NCBI GenBank assembly: GCA_003151825.1
Contig: PLYO01000020.1
Span: 1-64,000 of the forward strand
Origin: Ignavibacteriota bacterium
GTDB taxonomy: Bacteria > Bacteroidota > Ignavibacteria > Palsa-1295
Direction: 5' to 3'
DNA length: 64,000 bases
The notes beneath the pieces are model-generated. The model was not told where the DNA came from, searched no databases, and saw only the letters and a program-made list of their open reading frames with translations. Each line of letters opens with the position of its first letter. Position 1 is the first letter of the stretch. Made by a program: the position numbers and the translations under genes. Positions 52,565-60,889 of the stretch are shown one piece after another.

Positions 52565-53620
52565 TTATCGGTATGGCACTGCGGGAGGTTTATCCCCCGG
52601 GCCATATTTGAGCAGCGTGAACGTCCCCGGCACAATGGATGGGTGAGGTTTGGGCTGCTCTTTCGTTGGCGGCGGCGTGGGGCCGAATTCGGCGGTTACT
52701 AAGTAAATATCATGCGTGTGAGGATCGTACGTAATAGTGCGCGCGCCGCGCTGGGTTTGGAGTGTTTGCGCCAAATGAAACTTACCTTCCTCCGGCTCTC
52801 GAAGAATAGTAACGTTCCCTTCTCCATTTGCGCTGAACTCGAGCTTGGAAAATGGATCGAATACCGCGGCATCCACTCCTTTGCCGATGGGGAACGTCTG
52901 GGTTACTTTGCCATTTGCCGCGTTCATGACAATCATTTTCTCGTTCGCGCAGCCAATAAAAAGCCTGTTGGAACCGCGCTCCATCGTGAGCGCTGTAGGG
53001 CCAACGCCCGGCGCAAGCTTCCAGACGGCCTCGACCGTATTGGTATTCGAGTTGATCTTGGCAACCTCGGACTTGTTTTCGATATTGACAAACATGTGGC
53101 CCCGCTCGTCGGACACGCCGGATTCCGGATTACCGTCGAGCGCGATGAGCGTGATGGACGCGCCGGTCTCCGCATCGAGTACGGAGATGTTGTTGGTTCC
53201 GGCGTTCATCACGAAGATGTGATGGGACGCATCGTCGTACAGGATGGCATCGGGTTTTTGACCGACGGGAATACGCTGGATGGTATCGCGTTTCAACAAA
53301 CCAAACTCCAGCACAGAATTCGATTTCCCGCAGGAAATGAAGCCATGGCCCTCGCGATCCGCGATGGCAATGCCGTGAACACCCTCGGTATTCGGGATCG
53401 GCGCCATGAGCGAATCGCGGTCGAGGTTATACGTCTCAACCTGCGTGGAGTGCGCGATGTAAAGCGTCCGGTTCTGGCCGTCAATGCTAAGAAAATCCCA
53501 GCCGCCTTCGCCGCCGATGGCAGTTTGCTTTAGAAGCGCATAATGCACCGGGTTTTGCGCGCTGGCGGCTGCGCACAAACAAAATAGTAAGCACGTTGCG
53601 AGAGTGATTTGTTTAGTCAT
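52565..53620 (-). CDS. Exported YncE-like YVTN beta-propeller protein
   Basis: 351 residues. Signal peptide ITLATCLLFCLCAAASAQ. Repeated propeller blades follow, such as GQNRTLYIAHSTQVETYNLD, HHIFVMNAGTNNISVLDAET, RGHMFVNIENKSEVAKIN and NRLFIGCANEKMIVMNAANG, the YVTN/YncE pattern of periplasmic propellers with no known enzymatic centre. The Pro-rich end (TPPPTKEQPKPHPSIVPG) precedes a short last blade. It is convergent with the T9SS propeller gene and divergent from arsR. The ligand is unknown. Confidence 0.82.
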   Translation of the reverse strand: MTKQITLATCLLFCLCAAASAQNPVHYALLKQTAIGGEGGWDFLSIDGQNRTLYIAHSTQVETYNLDRDSLMAPIPNTEGVHGIAIADREGHGFISCGKSNSVLEFGLLKRDTIQRIPVGQKPDAILYDDASHHIFVMNAGTNNISVLDAETGASITLIALDGNPESGVSDERGHMFVNIENKSEVAKINSNTNTVEAVWKLAPGVGPTALTMERGSNRLFIGCANEKMIVMNAANGKVTQTFPIGKGVDAAVFDPFSKLEFSANGEGNVTILREPEEGKFHLAQTLQTQRGARTITYDPHTHDIYLVTAEFGPTPPPTKEQPKPHPSIVPGTFTLLKYGPGDKPPAVPYR

Positions 53621-53787
53621 GTTCCTAATTCCTGATTTTTATTTGCGAATTCTTAAGAGATAAATTGTCGGAAGAAAACAAATAACACATTACTTGAGCC
53701 AGAGAATCCTCGTTACATGTTATGCTTTTGTTTTATTCATGCGGTACGGGAACGCATTGGCACCCCATTCCGCGTTTTGGCAGCTTG

Positions 53788-54201
53788 ATGAAAGTAAAGC
53801 GGACAAAAAACGGCAAGGCATCGACAACGATCGAGCGCGCTGCGTTGCTTGCATCCGCGCTCGGCGATCCCACGCGACTCCGGCTGCTTTCGCTCATTCT
53901 CCATCATCCCGATATATGCGTGTGCGATCTCGAAGCGGTTACGAAATTACCGCAAACAAAGATCAGCAAGCACCTTGCCGTGCTCCGAAACGCGGAACTC
54001 GTGACACAGCGCCGCGAAGGAACGTGGATGCATTATTCGCTTCGAAAACCACAGAGCGGCATACAAAAAGGACTCCTCGGAATCCTGCGCGAGGCGCATA
54101 AAACGGTGCCGGAACTGCATCGAGATATGTTATGCATGAAATCTTCGGAGTGTCGCGTGCCCGAGCGAGCGGGAAGCCGGTTGGTCCAGGTTGCATTGTG
54201 A
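53788..54201 (+). CDS. arsR: ArsR-family metalloregulatory repressor
   Basis: 137 residues from the ATG at 53788. A winged helix-turn-helix starts ALLASALGDPTRLRLLSLI, with PDICVCDLEAVTKLPQTKIS, where the CVC pair in the recognition helix matches the arsenite site of classic ArsR, then KHLAVLRNAELVTQRREGTW. Further Cys near the C-terminus (MLCMKSSECRV) could add ligands. As repressor it would release DNA on binding As(III) or Sb(III). arsC and aqpS follow on the same strand, so it should control them. Confidence 0.9.
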   Translation: MKVKRTKNGKASTTIERAALLASALGDPTRLRLLSLILHHPDICVCDLEAVTKLPQTKISKHLAVLRNAELVTQRREGTWMHYSLRKPQSGIQKGLLGILREAHKTVPELHRDMLCMKSSECRVPERAGSRLVQVAL

Positions 54202-54217
54202 AGAACTCAATTCCAGC

Positions 54218-54239
54218 TATATGCGTTATAGCGCATATA
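54218..54239. promoter_or_regulatory. Inverted repeat between arsR and arsC, candidate ArsR operator
   Basis: Perfect 8-nt arms tatatgcg / cgcatata are separated by 6 nt, the size and symmetry expected for a homodimeric ArsR site. It lies 36 nt before the arsC ATG. It has no T-run and is not a terminator. Confidence 0.55.
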
Positions 54240-54275
54240 TTCATGCCGCTTTAAGCATGTTTCAAACTTCGCACA

Positions 54276-54737
54276 ATGAATTCACGAAAAATTCTTTTTA
54301 TTTGCGTCCATAACAGCGCGCGCTCGCAGATGGCCGAGGCATGGATGAATGTGATGTGCGGCGGCGAATGGATCGCCGAAAGCGCCGGACTTTCACCGGG
54401 AACGCTTAATCCGCTCGCGGTCGAAGCGATGGCGGAAGTTGGCATCGACATTTCCAATCATCCGACGCGTGATGTGTTCGAGGTCTGGAAATCCGGTGTG
54501 CTGTTCTCGCATGTCATCACCGTCTGCGATGAAGCGAGCGCCGAACGCTGCCCGATCTTCCCCGGCCCTGCGTTCAGGGAACATTGGAGCTTTCCCGATC
54601 CGGCGGCTTTCACTGGCTCCCATGAGGAAAGACTTGCGAAAACCCGCGAAGTGCGAGATGCCATTCGAGAAAAAATCGAAGAATGGTGCGTGGCAAACTG
54701 CCCGATGGACGAGCGCGTGACTGCGCTGCTCGCGTGA
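54276..54737 (+). CDS. arsC: Arsenate reductase, low-molecular-weight phosphatase type
   Basis: 153 residues. Reduces arsenate to arsenite through a cysteine cascade. The P-loop [18 protein letters not shown] holds the nucleophile Cys10 in CX5R, and [19 protein letters not shown] supplies the two further Cys of the thioredoxin-coupled relay (the first near residue 89). [16 protein letters not shown] carries the conserved DP general-acid loop. The last codons overlap aqpS by 4 nt (GTGA), so reductase and exporter are translationally coupled. Arsenite made here needs an exit, presumably the neighbouring aquaglyceroporin. Confidence 0.93.
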   Translation: MNSRKILFICVHNSARSQMAEAWMNVMCGGEWIAESAGLSPGTLNPLAVEAMAEVGIDISNHPTRDVFEVWKSGVLFSHVITVCDEASAERCPIFPGPAFREHWSFPDPAAFTGSHEERLAKTREVRDAIREKIEEWCVANCPMDERVTALLA

Positions 54738-55417
54738 AGGATTCCCAATTGCCGCAACGCATGGCCGCCGAGGCGATTGGCGCATTTGCCATCGTCTTTT
54801 TTGGCTGCGGCGCGATCATGGTGGCCGAGCGGTTTCCGGGAAGTATTTCTCCATCGGCCATCCCCGTTATTTTCGGGCTGGCGGTTGCCGCGATGATTTA
54901 TGCGCTCGGCCATATTTCCGGAGCGCATTTCAATCCGGCGGTTACGCTGGCTTTTGCCGTGAGCCGTCACTTCCCGGCGCGGGATGTCGCCGCGTATTGG
55001 GTTGCGCAATGTGTCGGCGCGCTGCTCGCGACGGGGATTCTTTTTTTGATTCTGCCGGAAGGCCATTTGTATGGCGCGACCGTCCCTTCGGTTCCCACAA
55101 TTCCCGCAATAGCGTGGGAAGCAGTGTTAACCTTTTTCCTGATGTTCGTCATCATGGGCGTGGCGACGGATACGCGTGCCGTTGGCACGATGGCCGGCGC
55201 GGCTATTGGCGCCGCCGTCATGCTGGGCGCCTTCGTAGGCGGGCGCGTCACCGGCGCCTCGATGAACCCTGCGCGTTCGCTCGCGCCAGCCATCGCCGAA
55301 GGACGAATGGACGTGCTGTGGATTTACATTGCCGGGCCGATGTGTGGGGCAATCGTGGCTTCGCTGCTTTACCGGTGGGTTCGGGGGAATGGAATGCCGC
55401 CAAATGATAAGACGTAA
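54734..55417 (+). CDS. aqpS: Aquaglyceroporin of the arsenic operon (AqpS-like MIP channel)
   Basis: 227 residues from a GTG overlapping the arsC stop; an ATG lies at 54761. Six membrane helices and the two NPA half-helices are clear: [16 protein letters not shown] (about residue 67) and [18 protein letters not shown] (about 176). In Sinorhizobium meliloti an aquaglyceroporin (AqpS) replaces the ArsB pump between arsR/arsC genes, letting arsenite leave downhill. The same set appears here, with no ArsB or Acr3 in the window. Substrate selectivity residues were not resolved by eye. It ends 12 nt from the convergent metH. Confidence 0.9.
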   Translation: MKDSQLPQRMAAEAIGAFAIVFFGCGAIMVAERFPGSISPSAIPVIFGLAVAAMIYALGHISGAHFNPAVTLAFAVSRHFPARDVAAYWVAQCVGALLATGILFLILPEGHLYGATVPSVPTIPAIAWEAVLTFFLMFVIMGVATDTRAVGTMAGAAIGAAVMLGAFVGGRVTGASMNPARSLAPAIAEGRMDVLWIYIAGPMCGAIVASLLYRWVRGNGMPPNDKT

Positions 55418-55429
55418 TTAATTGATTTC

Positions 55430-57256
55430 TTACGCCGCAACCCCCATCTCCTCGAATACCCGCTCATCGTAAATAATCTGCTTCGCAAGTTCCCGTCCTC
55501 GTTCGTCGATTTTATGGAGCGGCATAATCTTCGCGGCGTGGACGATGGCCATGTCAAGCCCCGCTTCGATGGCAAAATGCAGGAACACGGAATTTAAGAC
55601 ATGCCGCGAATGCGGATTGAGTCCGAACGAGATGTTCGAAACGCCCAAAATAGTCCTGCATTGCGGATGCGCCTGCTTAATCATGCGAATCGCTTCGATG
55701 GTTTCAATGCCGGCTTTACGGAATTCCTCATCGCCCGAGCCGAGCGTGAAGGTGAGCGTATCGAAGATCAAATCTTCTTCTCTCATGCCGAATTTGTTTA
55801 CGGATAAGTCGATGATGCGTTCGGCGATTTCGAATTTTTTCTGGCGCGTTTTGGCCATGCCGTCTTCGTCTATCGTGAGCGCAATGACCGCCGCGCCATA
55901 TTTTTTGCACAGCGGCAGAACGTGCTTCATCCGCTCTTCGCCATCTTCCAAATTGATGGAATTCACGATCGCTCGTCCCGCGTAATGCTTCAGCGCCTCT
56001 TCGATGACCGGATATTCCGTCGAGTCGATGACGATGGGAACCGTGACGGCGGTGTTCATCCGCTTCATCACTTCGCGCATATCGCGCACTTCGTCACGCC
56101 CTACATACGCTACGCAAACATCGAGCATGTGTGCGCCCTCCTTAATTTGCTCCTTCGCCATCGAGACGGCCGTATCCCATTCTTCCGTAAGCAAAAGATC
56201 TCGGAATTTTTTCGAGCCGTTGGTATTGCACCGCTCGCCGACAATCACCGGCGCGGGATCGACGTGCATGGGAACCGACGAATAAATCGAAGCCGCGGAA
56301 GGCGTCCATTCGAATGTGCGCTGTTTCGGAGTGATCCTCGTTGCAAGATCGGAGAGGCGAGCAATATGCTCTTTCGTCGTGCCGCAGCAGCCGCCAATGA
56401 TCGCAACGCCGAGATCGCCGACGAAATGCGTCATGTACTTCTCCAATTCTTCTGGCGTAAGATGGTAATGCGCCACGCCGCCGATATTTTCCGGCAAGCC
56501 CGCGTTCGGCATGATGAAAACAGGCTTTGGCGATGATTGCGTAAGAAAACGCACATTCTCTTCCATCTCTTTCGGGCCGGTGGCACAGTTCATTCCGATG
56601 GCGGAAATAATATCATACGGTTCGAGCGCGGTGAGCGCCGCGCCGATTTCCGTTCCCATCAGCATCGTTCCCATCGTTTCGATGGTGACGGAGGTAATGA
56701 CAGGAATTTGCGTTCGCTTGTCGCGGAATAAATCCTGCGCGGCCGCGAGCGCAGCTTTGATCTGCAATAAATCCTGGCACGTTTCGATGATGAAGAGATC
56801 GGCGCCGCCATCGAGCAGGCCGGCCATTTGCTCGTAGTACGTATCGCGCATGGCATCAAATGCGATATGTCCAAGCGAGGGAAGTTTGGTCGTCGGCCCA
56901 ATAGAACCGGCTACAAAACGTGGCTTTTCTTTCGTAGAAAATTCGAGTGCCAGACGTTTCGCAATCTGCGCGCCTTCTTTCGAAAGATCATAGGCGATGG
57001 ATTCGAGGTCATATTCCGCAAGCACGATGGAGGATGAACCGAAGGTATCCGTCTCGATAATATCCGCGCCGGCGGATAGATAATCGGAATGAACCCGCTC
57101 AACGGCGCTCGGCTTCGAGCGAATGAGATATTCGTTGCAACCCGCGAGATGCTCGCCGCCGAAATCGTCCGGCGTGAGATTTTGCGATTGCAAATTCGTA
57201 CCCGTCGCGCCATCGAACACCAGAACGCGGTCGCGAATAAGTTTTTTCAGGTCCAT
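55430..57256 (-). CDS. metH: MetH N-terminal half: homocysteine methyltransferase + pterin-binding domains only
   Basis: 608 residues from the ATG at 57256. The homocysteine domain (1-~310) has LVFDGATGTNLQSQ and the zinc Cys in GMNCATGPKEM and IIGGCCGTTKEH. The methyltetrahydrofolate (pterin) domain (~330-608) has VIVGERCNTNGSKKFRDLL, KEGAHMLDVCVAYVGRDE, IVIDSTEYPVIEEALKHY and NISFGLNPHSRHVLNSVF. It stops at VFEEMGVAA, where full MetH continues into the cobalamin and activation domains, which are absent. It may work with a separate B12 protein or be truncated; aqpS ends just 12 nt downstream. A SAM-II-like riboswitch and a terminator precede it. Confidence 0.9.
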   Translation of the reverse strand: MDLKKLIRDRVLVFDGATGTNLQSQNLTPDDFGGEHLAGCNEYLIRSKPSAVERVHSDYLSAGADIIETDTFGSSSIVLAEYDLESIAYDLSKEGAQIAKRLALEFSTKEKPRFVAGSIGPTTKLPSLGHIAFDAMRDTYYEQMAGLLDGGADLFIIETCQDLLQIKAALAAAQDLFRDKRTQIPVITSVTIETMGTMLMGTEIGAALTALEPYDIISAIGMNCATGPKEMEENVRFLTQSSPKPVFIMPNAGLPENIGGVAHYHLTPEELEKYMTHFVGDLGVAIIGGCCGTTKEHIARLSDLATRITPKQRTFEWTPSAASIYSSVPMHVDPAPVIVGERCNTNGSKKFRDLLLTEEWDTAVSMAKEQIKEGAHMLDVCVAYVGRDEVRDMREVMKRMNTAVTVPIVIDSTEYPVIEEALKHYAGRAIVNSINLEDGEERMKHVLPLCKKYGAAVIALTIDEDGMAKTRQKKFEIAERIIDLSVNKFGMREEDLIFDTLTFTLGSGDEEFRKAGIETIEAIRMIKQAHPQCRTILGVSNISFGLNPHSRHVLNSVFLHFAIEAGLDMAIVHAAKIMPLHKIDERGRELAKQIIYDERVFEEMGVAA

Positions 57257-57258
57257 CA

Positions 57259-57298
57259 AAAGTAAAACACCCCGTTCGTCTTTCGACCAACGGGGTGT
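57259..57298 (-). terminator. Intrinsic terminator in the metH leader (riboswitch expression platform)
   Basis: On the minus strand a 10-bp stem (acaccccgtt / aacggggtgt) is capped by a GTC-GAAA-GAC mini-hairpin and followed by ttttactttt, ending just before the metH start. It sits downstream of the SAM-II-like aptamer, so it should stop transcription when SAM is bound. Confidence 0.82.
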
Positions 57299-57324
57299 GC
57301 AAGTAGTTAAGTGATCTACATTAC

Positions 57325-57373
57325 GCTTTAGCTTTTATTTAATGTCGCAGCAAGCTGTCGGTCAAAGCACGAC
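57325..57373 (-). ncRNA. SAM-II-like riboswitch upstream of metH
   Basis: Read on the minus strand, gtcgtgctttgaccgac, then agcttgctgcgac, attaaataaa and agctaaagc follow the SAM-II (metA/SAM-alpha) consensus closely: a P1 stem (gtcg/cgac), the U-rich loop ending in ACCG, the CUUGC segment, an A-rich strand and the invariant GCUAAA. Pairing of agctt with aagct gives the pseudoknot P2. P1 differs from alphaproteobacterial examples by compensatory change. Gene context (metH) and the terminator downstream support it. The usual GUGAUUU is GUGCUUU here, one departure from consensus. Confidence 0.78.
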
Positions 57374-57445
57374 GTGATTATGTAACGAGATGAGCTACTT
57401 TTGAGTTCACAGAGTCGTGAAGCGTTCATCCCGTATTTTTGCATA

Positions 57446-59125
57446 GTGACAAATTTTCGCCTCCGAGCGTATCTCGCAATCGTTCTCCTCGCAACCGCCG
57501 CGCTGTGGTCGGGCGTAGCGGGCATTCGTTTGAATTCGGACGATTATCAATACCTTGCCTCGCTATCTCCGATTCAGCATTTTGGGGATGTGCTTCGTCC
57601 TTTCGTTAGTCCCGATGCCAATCCGAGTTTTTTTCGTCCCGTGACCAATGCTACCATGGCGCTCGATTTTTTACTCTTTGGATGGAGCGGAGCTGCCTTT
57701 CATTTCACGAATCTTTTTTTTCATCTCATCGCTACGCTGCTCGTTTTTTATTTTGTTCGCGATATTTTTGCGCTGACGGAAAGAGAATCGTTCTGGACCG
57801 CGCTCCTTTTTGGGATTGCCGCTTCCCACGAATACAATCTTGTTGACGATACCGCTCGCGCGGATGTGCTCGCGGCGATTTTTGTCATGCTTACATTCCT
57901 CCTGGAAAAACGAACGTACCGCATTGCCGCGCTTGCATCCTTCGCGCTGGCACTGCTCTCGAAAGAGATTGCAATTATGGCGCTGCCGCTTGTGCCAGCG
58001 ACCTTTTGGGAGAAATCCGGCAATCGAAGTCGGAGTGCGCGCCGAGCGATCCTTCTAACCACGCCATATATCATTATTGCGGTCGCATTTAATTTCTATC
58101 ACGCTCATTTCACTCAGCCCATTCTGGCCAGCCAACCGCTCACATCGGAAGGAGCGCATTCTCTTGCGGCCTTTTTGCAAAATGCGGCATATTCGATCGG
58201 CTATCTTATACTCCCGCTCGATTTGGGATCGGCGACCGCCGTTCTTACGCAATATCATGCACTGGCGTTCACAGTTGGAGTCGTGCTTTGCATTGCTGTG
58301 ATCGGACTTGTGATTCGTAAAAGGGATAAAGCTTTCCTCGCGCGACTTTGGAAACCACTCGCCTTTACGCTGGTGACCGGCTTTGTCCTTTGCCTGACAT
58401 TCGAACGCTGGCGGCTTTATCTGCCTTCGGTGGGTGCCGTGGCGATCATCGCTCTCATGGTAGGTCGTGCTTCGCCTCGGATTATACGAACTGCACTGCT
58501 CGTAGCGATGATCCCACTCGGAGCGTTTCATATTTATCGCGCGCTTGCGGCGGAATCCGAATGGCGCGTGAGCACGGCAATGCGCGATACGCTGCAAGAG
58601 AGCTTGGCAGGCATCCTTGCTCGCATTCCGGAGCGGCCAGTTACGCTTGGCATGCTCGATGTGCCTGCGAAATTGGGGAGCGCGGCCGTCGATGAGCTTG
58701 GCCAATCTGCGCTGGTAACGCGCGCGGAAGCGGATCGCATCAGCGAGCGAAATCGCGAAACGGCCGCGACCGATAGCGTTCATGTCGATTCATGGACTGC
58801 GGTGAACGTCTATGCGCTGAACGCCTCGGAAGGTTTTCGAGGTCTCCAATTGGCGCAGATTTCTCGTAACAGCTACCTCATAAGCGTTCCGGAAACGAGC
58901 ACGATCGCGCTGTATCCGGGCAGCACTACCAATGGGACCGCTCGAAGAGACGTCGCATTTCATTCCGGCGATACCATTTCTGAGCCGGAGTTCGTGGATA
59001 TTATTCGCTCGTCCTTATTCGGCATCCCGAAGTCCATAGAGGTCCGTGTCCTCGATACCTCGGCTGTGTTGTTGTCATTCAATGGTCATTCATTCGAGAG
59101 AATTAGGAACGAAAGTGCTCATTGA
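57446..59125 (+). CDS. Multi-pass GT-C-like membrane glycosyltransferase (paralogue 1)
   Basis: About 559 residues from a GTG at 57446; a TTG at 57401 is the alternative. The first helix LRAYLAIVLLATAALWSGV is followed by GIRLNSDDYQYLASLSP, the DD pair of GT-C enzymes, and by FRPVTNATMALDFLLFGW, FHFTNLFFHLIATLLVF, LFGIAASHEYNLVDDTARAD, as in TMTC- and Pmt-like proteins of bacteria. About ten helices precede a soluble C-terminal ~200 residues (LGMLDVPAKLGSAAVDELGQ). It is closely similar to the convergent gene at 59119, overlapping it by 7 nt, so the pair arose by inverted duplication. It likely moves sugars from lipid carriers to an acceptor outside. Confidence 0.72.
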   Translation: MTNFRLRAYLAIVLLATAALWSGVAGIRLNSDDYQYLASLSPIQHFGDVLRPFVSPDANPSFFRPVTNATMALDFLLFGWSGAAFHFTNLFFHLIATLLVFYFVRDIFALTERESFWTALLFGIAASHEYNLVDDTARADVLAAIFVMLTFLLEKRTYRIAALASFALALLSKEIAIMALPLVPATFWEKSGNRSRSARRAILLTTPYIIIAVAFNFYHAHFTQPILASQPLTSEGAHSLAAFLQNAAYSIGYLILPLDLGSATAVLTQYHALAFTVGVVLCIAVIGLVIRKRDKAFLARLWKPLAFTLVTGFVLCLTFERWRLYLPSVGAVAIIALMVGRASPRIIRTALLVAMIPLGAFHIYRALAAESEWRVSTAMRDTLQESLAGILARIPERPVTLGMLDVPAKLGSAAVDELGQSALVTRAEADRISERNRETAATDSVHVDSWTAVNVYALNASEGFRGLQLAQISRNSYLISVPETSTIALYPGSTTNGTARRDVAFHSGDTISEPEFVDIIRSSLFGIPKSIEVRVLDTSAVLLSFNGHSFERIRNESAH

Positions 59126-60837
59126 AGAGCCTGGAATGTGCGTCCATCGAACAGAACGGGGAGCCAGGAAGCGCCGGTATTTTCAATTCGTATCGCTCGC
59201 GCGAACGAGCCGTCGGCCTCCAGAACCGTCACGCGGTTAGTGCCCACATCGAACACATCTCCATTTTTCAATTTCCAGTCGCGCCGGGAAACGCCGTTTA
59301 ATTTAAAAATTACCGGCTCGAAGCGAAGATGACTGCCCGGAGCGGCGCTGAGCGTGATTGAGGTATCGGACAATCGTTGCCAAACCATGTGCGAGAACCC
59401 TTCGAAGGGATCGAGTGCGTAGATATCGACCGCCTTTTCGACCGTAAGATTGGTTCCCATTTCGTCGCCGTATCGGAGTCCCGGCAATGCGAGCCGTTCT
59501 GCTTCGGCCTGACGAATGAATTCCGGAAACCCGACCAGCATGACCGATGCGCTTCCTACTTTCGCCGGGACATCGAGCAAATCAAGTTTGAGAGGCCGAG
59601 ATGGGTGCGTGTTCAGAACCGCTTTAAGGCCCTCTTTCAGCTGTTGAACCTCAGCCGCCGCCATGCGCCAGTTATCCTCGGCCGCTCTCGCACGCCAAAG
59701 GTGAAAGCAGAGTAGAATGAGTGCGCCCATCACTATGATAACTCGATAACTTCGATGTTTCGCGTGACGCCATGCGTCCGCCGCGAAGAGCGCGGCAATC
59801 GCAAACAGCCCGATCGAAGGCATATAATATCGCCAGCGCTCGAAGGATTGCATGGCCACGACACCGGCGATAACAAAAAATAGTATGGGCCGCAGATACA
59901 CTCCCCGTTCCATGCGCGGCAACCGAAGCCAAAGTGCAAATGTGGCAATCATCAGCAGGAATGGAAGGCTCCACAGCCATGGTGATTGTTCGCGCAGAAG
60001 GACCGTCGCCTGATCGAGATCGAGCGGGAGCAATGCGTAACCGATCCCATACATGGCATTGCGTACAAACGCAACGATCGAATGGGAACCCTCCGAAAGC
60101 AACGGTTCCGTTTCGTTCATAGGTACGGTAAAATGCGTTCGAACGATCCAAAACAAAACGGCGATAGCAATGTAAGGAGTAAGATGAAGAACCGAGTTGC
60201 GCCAATTCACATGCTTTGCGAGCGCAGCAGGAAGTTCGAGGAGAACCATCAGGAGTGGCAGCGCGAGCAGCCCATTCTCTTTCGAAAGCAGCGCAAGCAA
60301 ATACGCAATACAACTCAAGATAAAAAACAATCGCCGTTTTTGTACAAGACCCGCTTCGTGCGCGATCAGCATGAGCATGGTGAAAATCGTTACTAATATA
60401 TCCGCGCGAGCCGCCGGCCACAGAAGATTGCTTTCGTGGGAGGCCGCAATGCCAAAAATAAATGCGGTGATCGCGGAAATTGTCACCGAAAGCCGCAATA
60501 CTCGCCTCGAAAACGGGAAGACTAACGCGGTCGCGGCCAGGTGAAGCAAAAAATTCGTGAGATGGAAGCCCTGGCCGTTCCATCCCCAAATGAGGAAATC
60601 GAGCGCGGCGGAGGCATCCGACAAAGGCCGCCAATAGGGAGGGTTTGGATCGACATGCCAAAATGGGCGCAGAACATCGGCAAGCGTTCGAATGGGCGCG
60701 AGTTGCTGAATGAAAATATAATCGTCCGTGCTAAATCCCACGCGGAGCGCGCCAGACCATACGAGCGCGGTTGCGGCGAGAATCGCGAGGACAAGCCAAC
60801 CCTTTCGGGTGTTAACGAAGGTGTGGATGATGATAAT
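59119..60837 (-). CDS. Multi-pass GT-C-like membrane glycosyltransferase (paralogue 2)
   Basis: About 572 residues if translation begins near ATT 60837; a GTG at 60741 is the first standard start but would remove the first membrane helix (WLVLAILAATALVWSGALRV), which aligns with paralogue 1, so the longer form is preferred. GFSTDDYIFIQQLAP carries the DD pair, then WRPLSDASAALDFLIWGW, FHLTNFLLHLAATALVF, IFGIAASHESNLLWPAARAD. The soluble C-terminus includes LDLLDVPAKVGSASVMLVGF. No usual start codon exists upstream, and a heptamer repeat lies just outside (60855-60889), perhaps having altered the 5' end. It is divergent from rsmA. Confidence 0.7.
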   Translation of the reverse strand: MIIIHTFVNTRKGWLVLAILAATALVWSGALRVGFSTDDYIFIQQLAPIRTLADVLRPFWHVDPNPPYWRPLSDASAALDFLIWGWNGQGFHLTNFLLHLAATALVFPFSRRVLRLSVTISAITAFIFGIAASHESNLLWPAARADILVTIFTMLMLIAHEAGLVQKRRLFFILSCIAYLLALLSKENGLLALPLLMVLLELPAALAKHVNWRNSVLHLTPYIAIAVLFWIVRTHFTVPMNETEPLLSEGSHSIVAFVRNAMYGIGYALLPLDLDQATVLLREQSPWLWSLPFLLMIATFALWLRLPRMERGVYLRPILFFVIAGVVAMQSFERWRYYMPSIGLFAIAALFAADAWRHAKHRSYRVIIVMGALILLCFHLWRARAAEDNWRMAAAEVQQLKEGLKAVLNTHPSRPLKLDLLDVPAKVGSASVMLVGFPEFIRQAEAERLALPGLRYGDEMGTNLTVEKAVDIYALDPFEGFSHMVWQRLSDTSITLSAAPGSHLRFEPVIFKLNGVSRRDWKLKNGDVFDVGTNRVTVLEADGSFARAIRIENTGASWLPVLFDGRTFQALQ

Positions 60838-60854
60838 GAGTAAGAATCACTATC

Positions 60855-60889
60855 CTAATTCACAATCCATCATTCATAATTCCCCGATG
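60855..60889. repeat. Heptanucleotide tandem repeat abutting the rsmA start (locus H)
   Basis: Units ctaattc, acaatcc, atcattc, ataattc, cccgatg, drifting but in 7-nt register. It runs into the rsmA ATG at 60887 and forms its whole immediate leader. Confidence 0.8.

Noticed and set aside
53607-53650. Weak period-7 pattern upstream of the YVTN propeller gene
   Set aside because: Units are too degenerate to support a repeat call.
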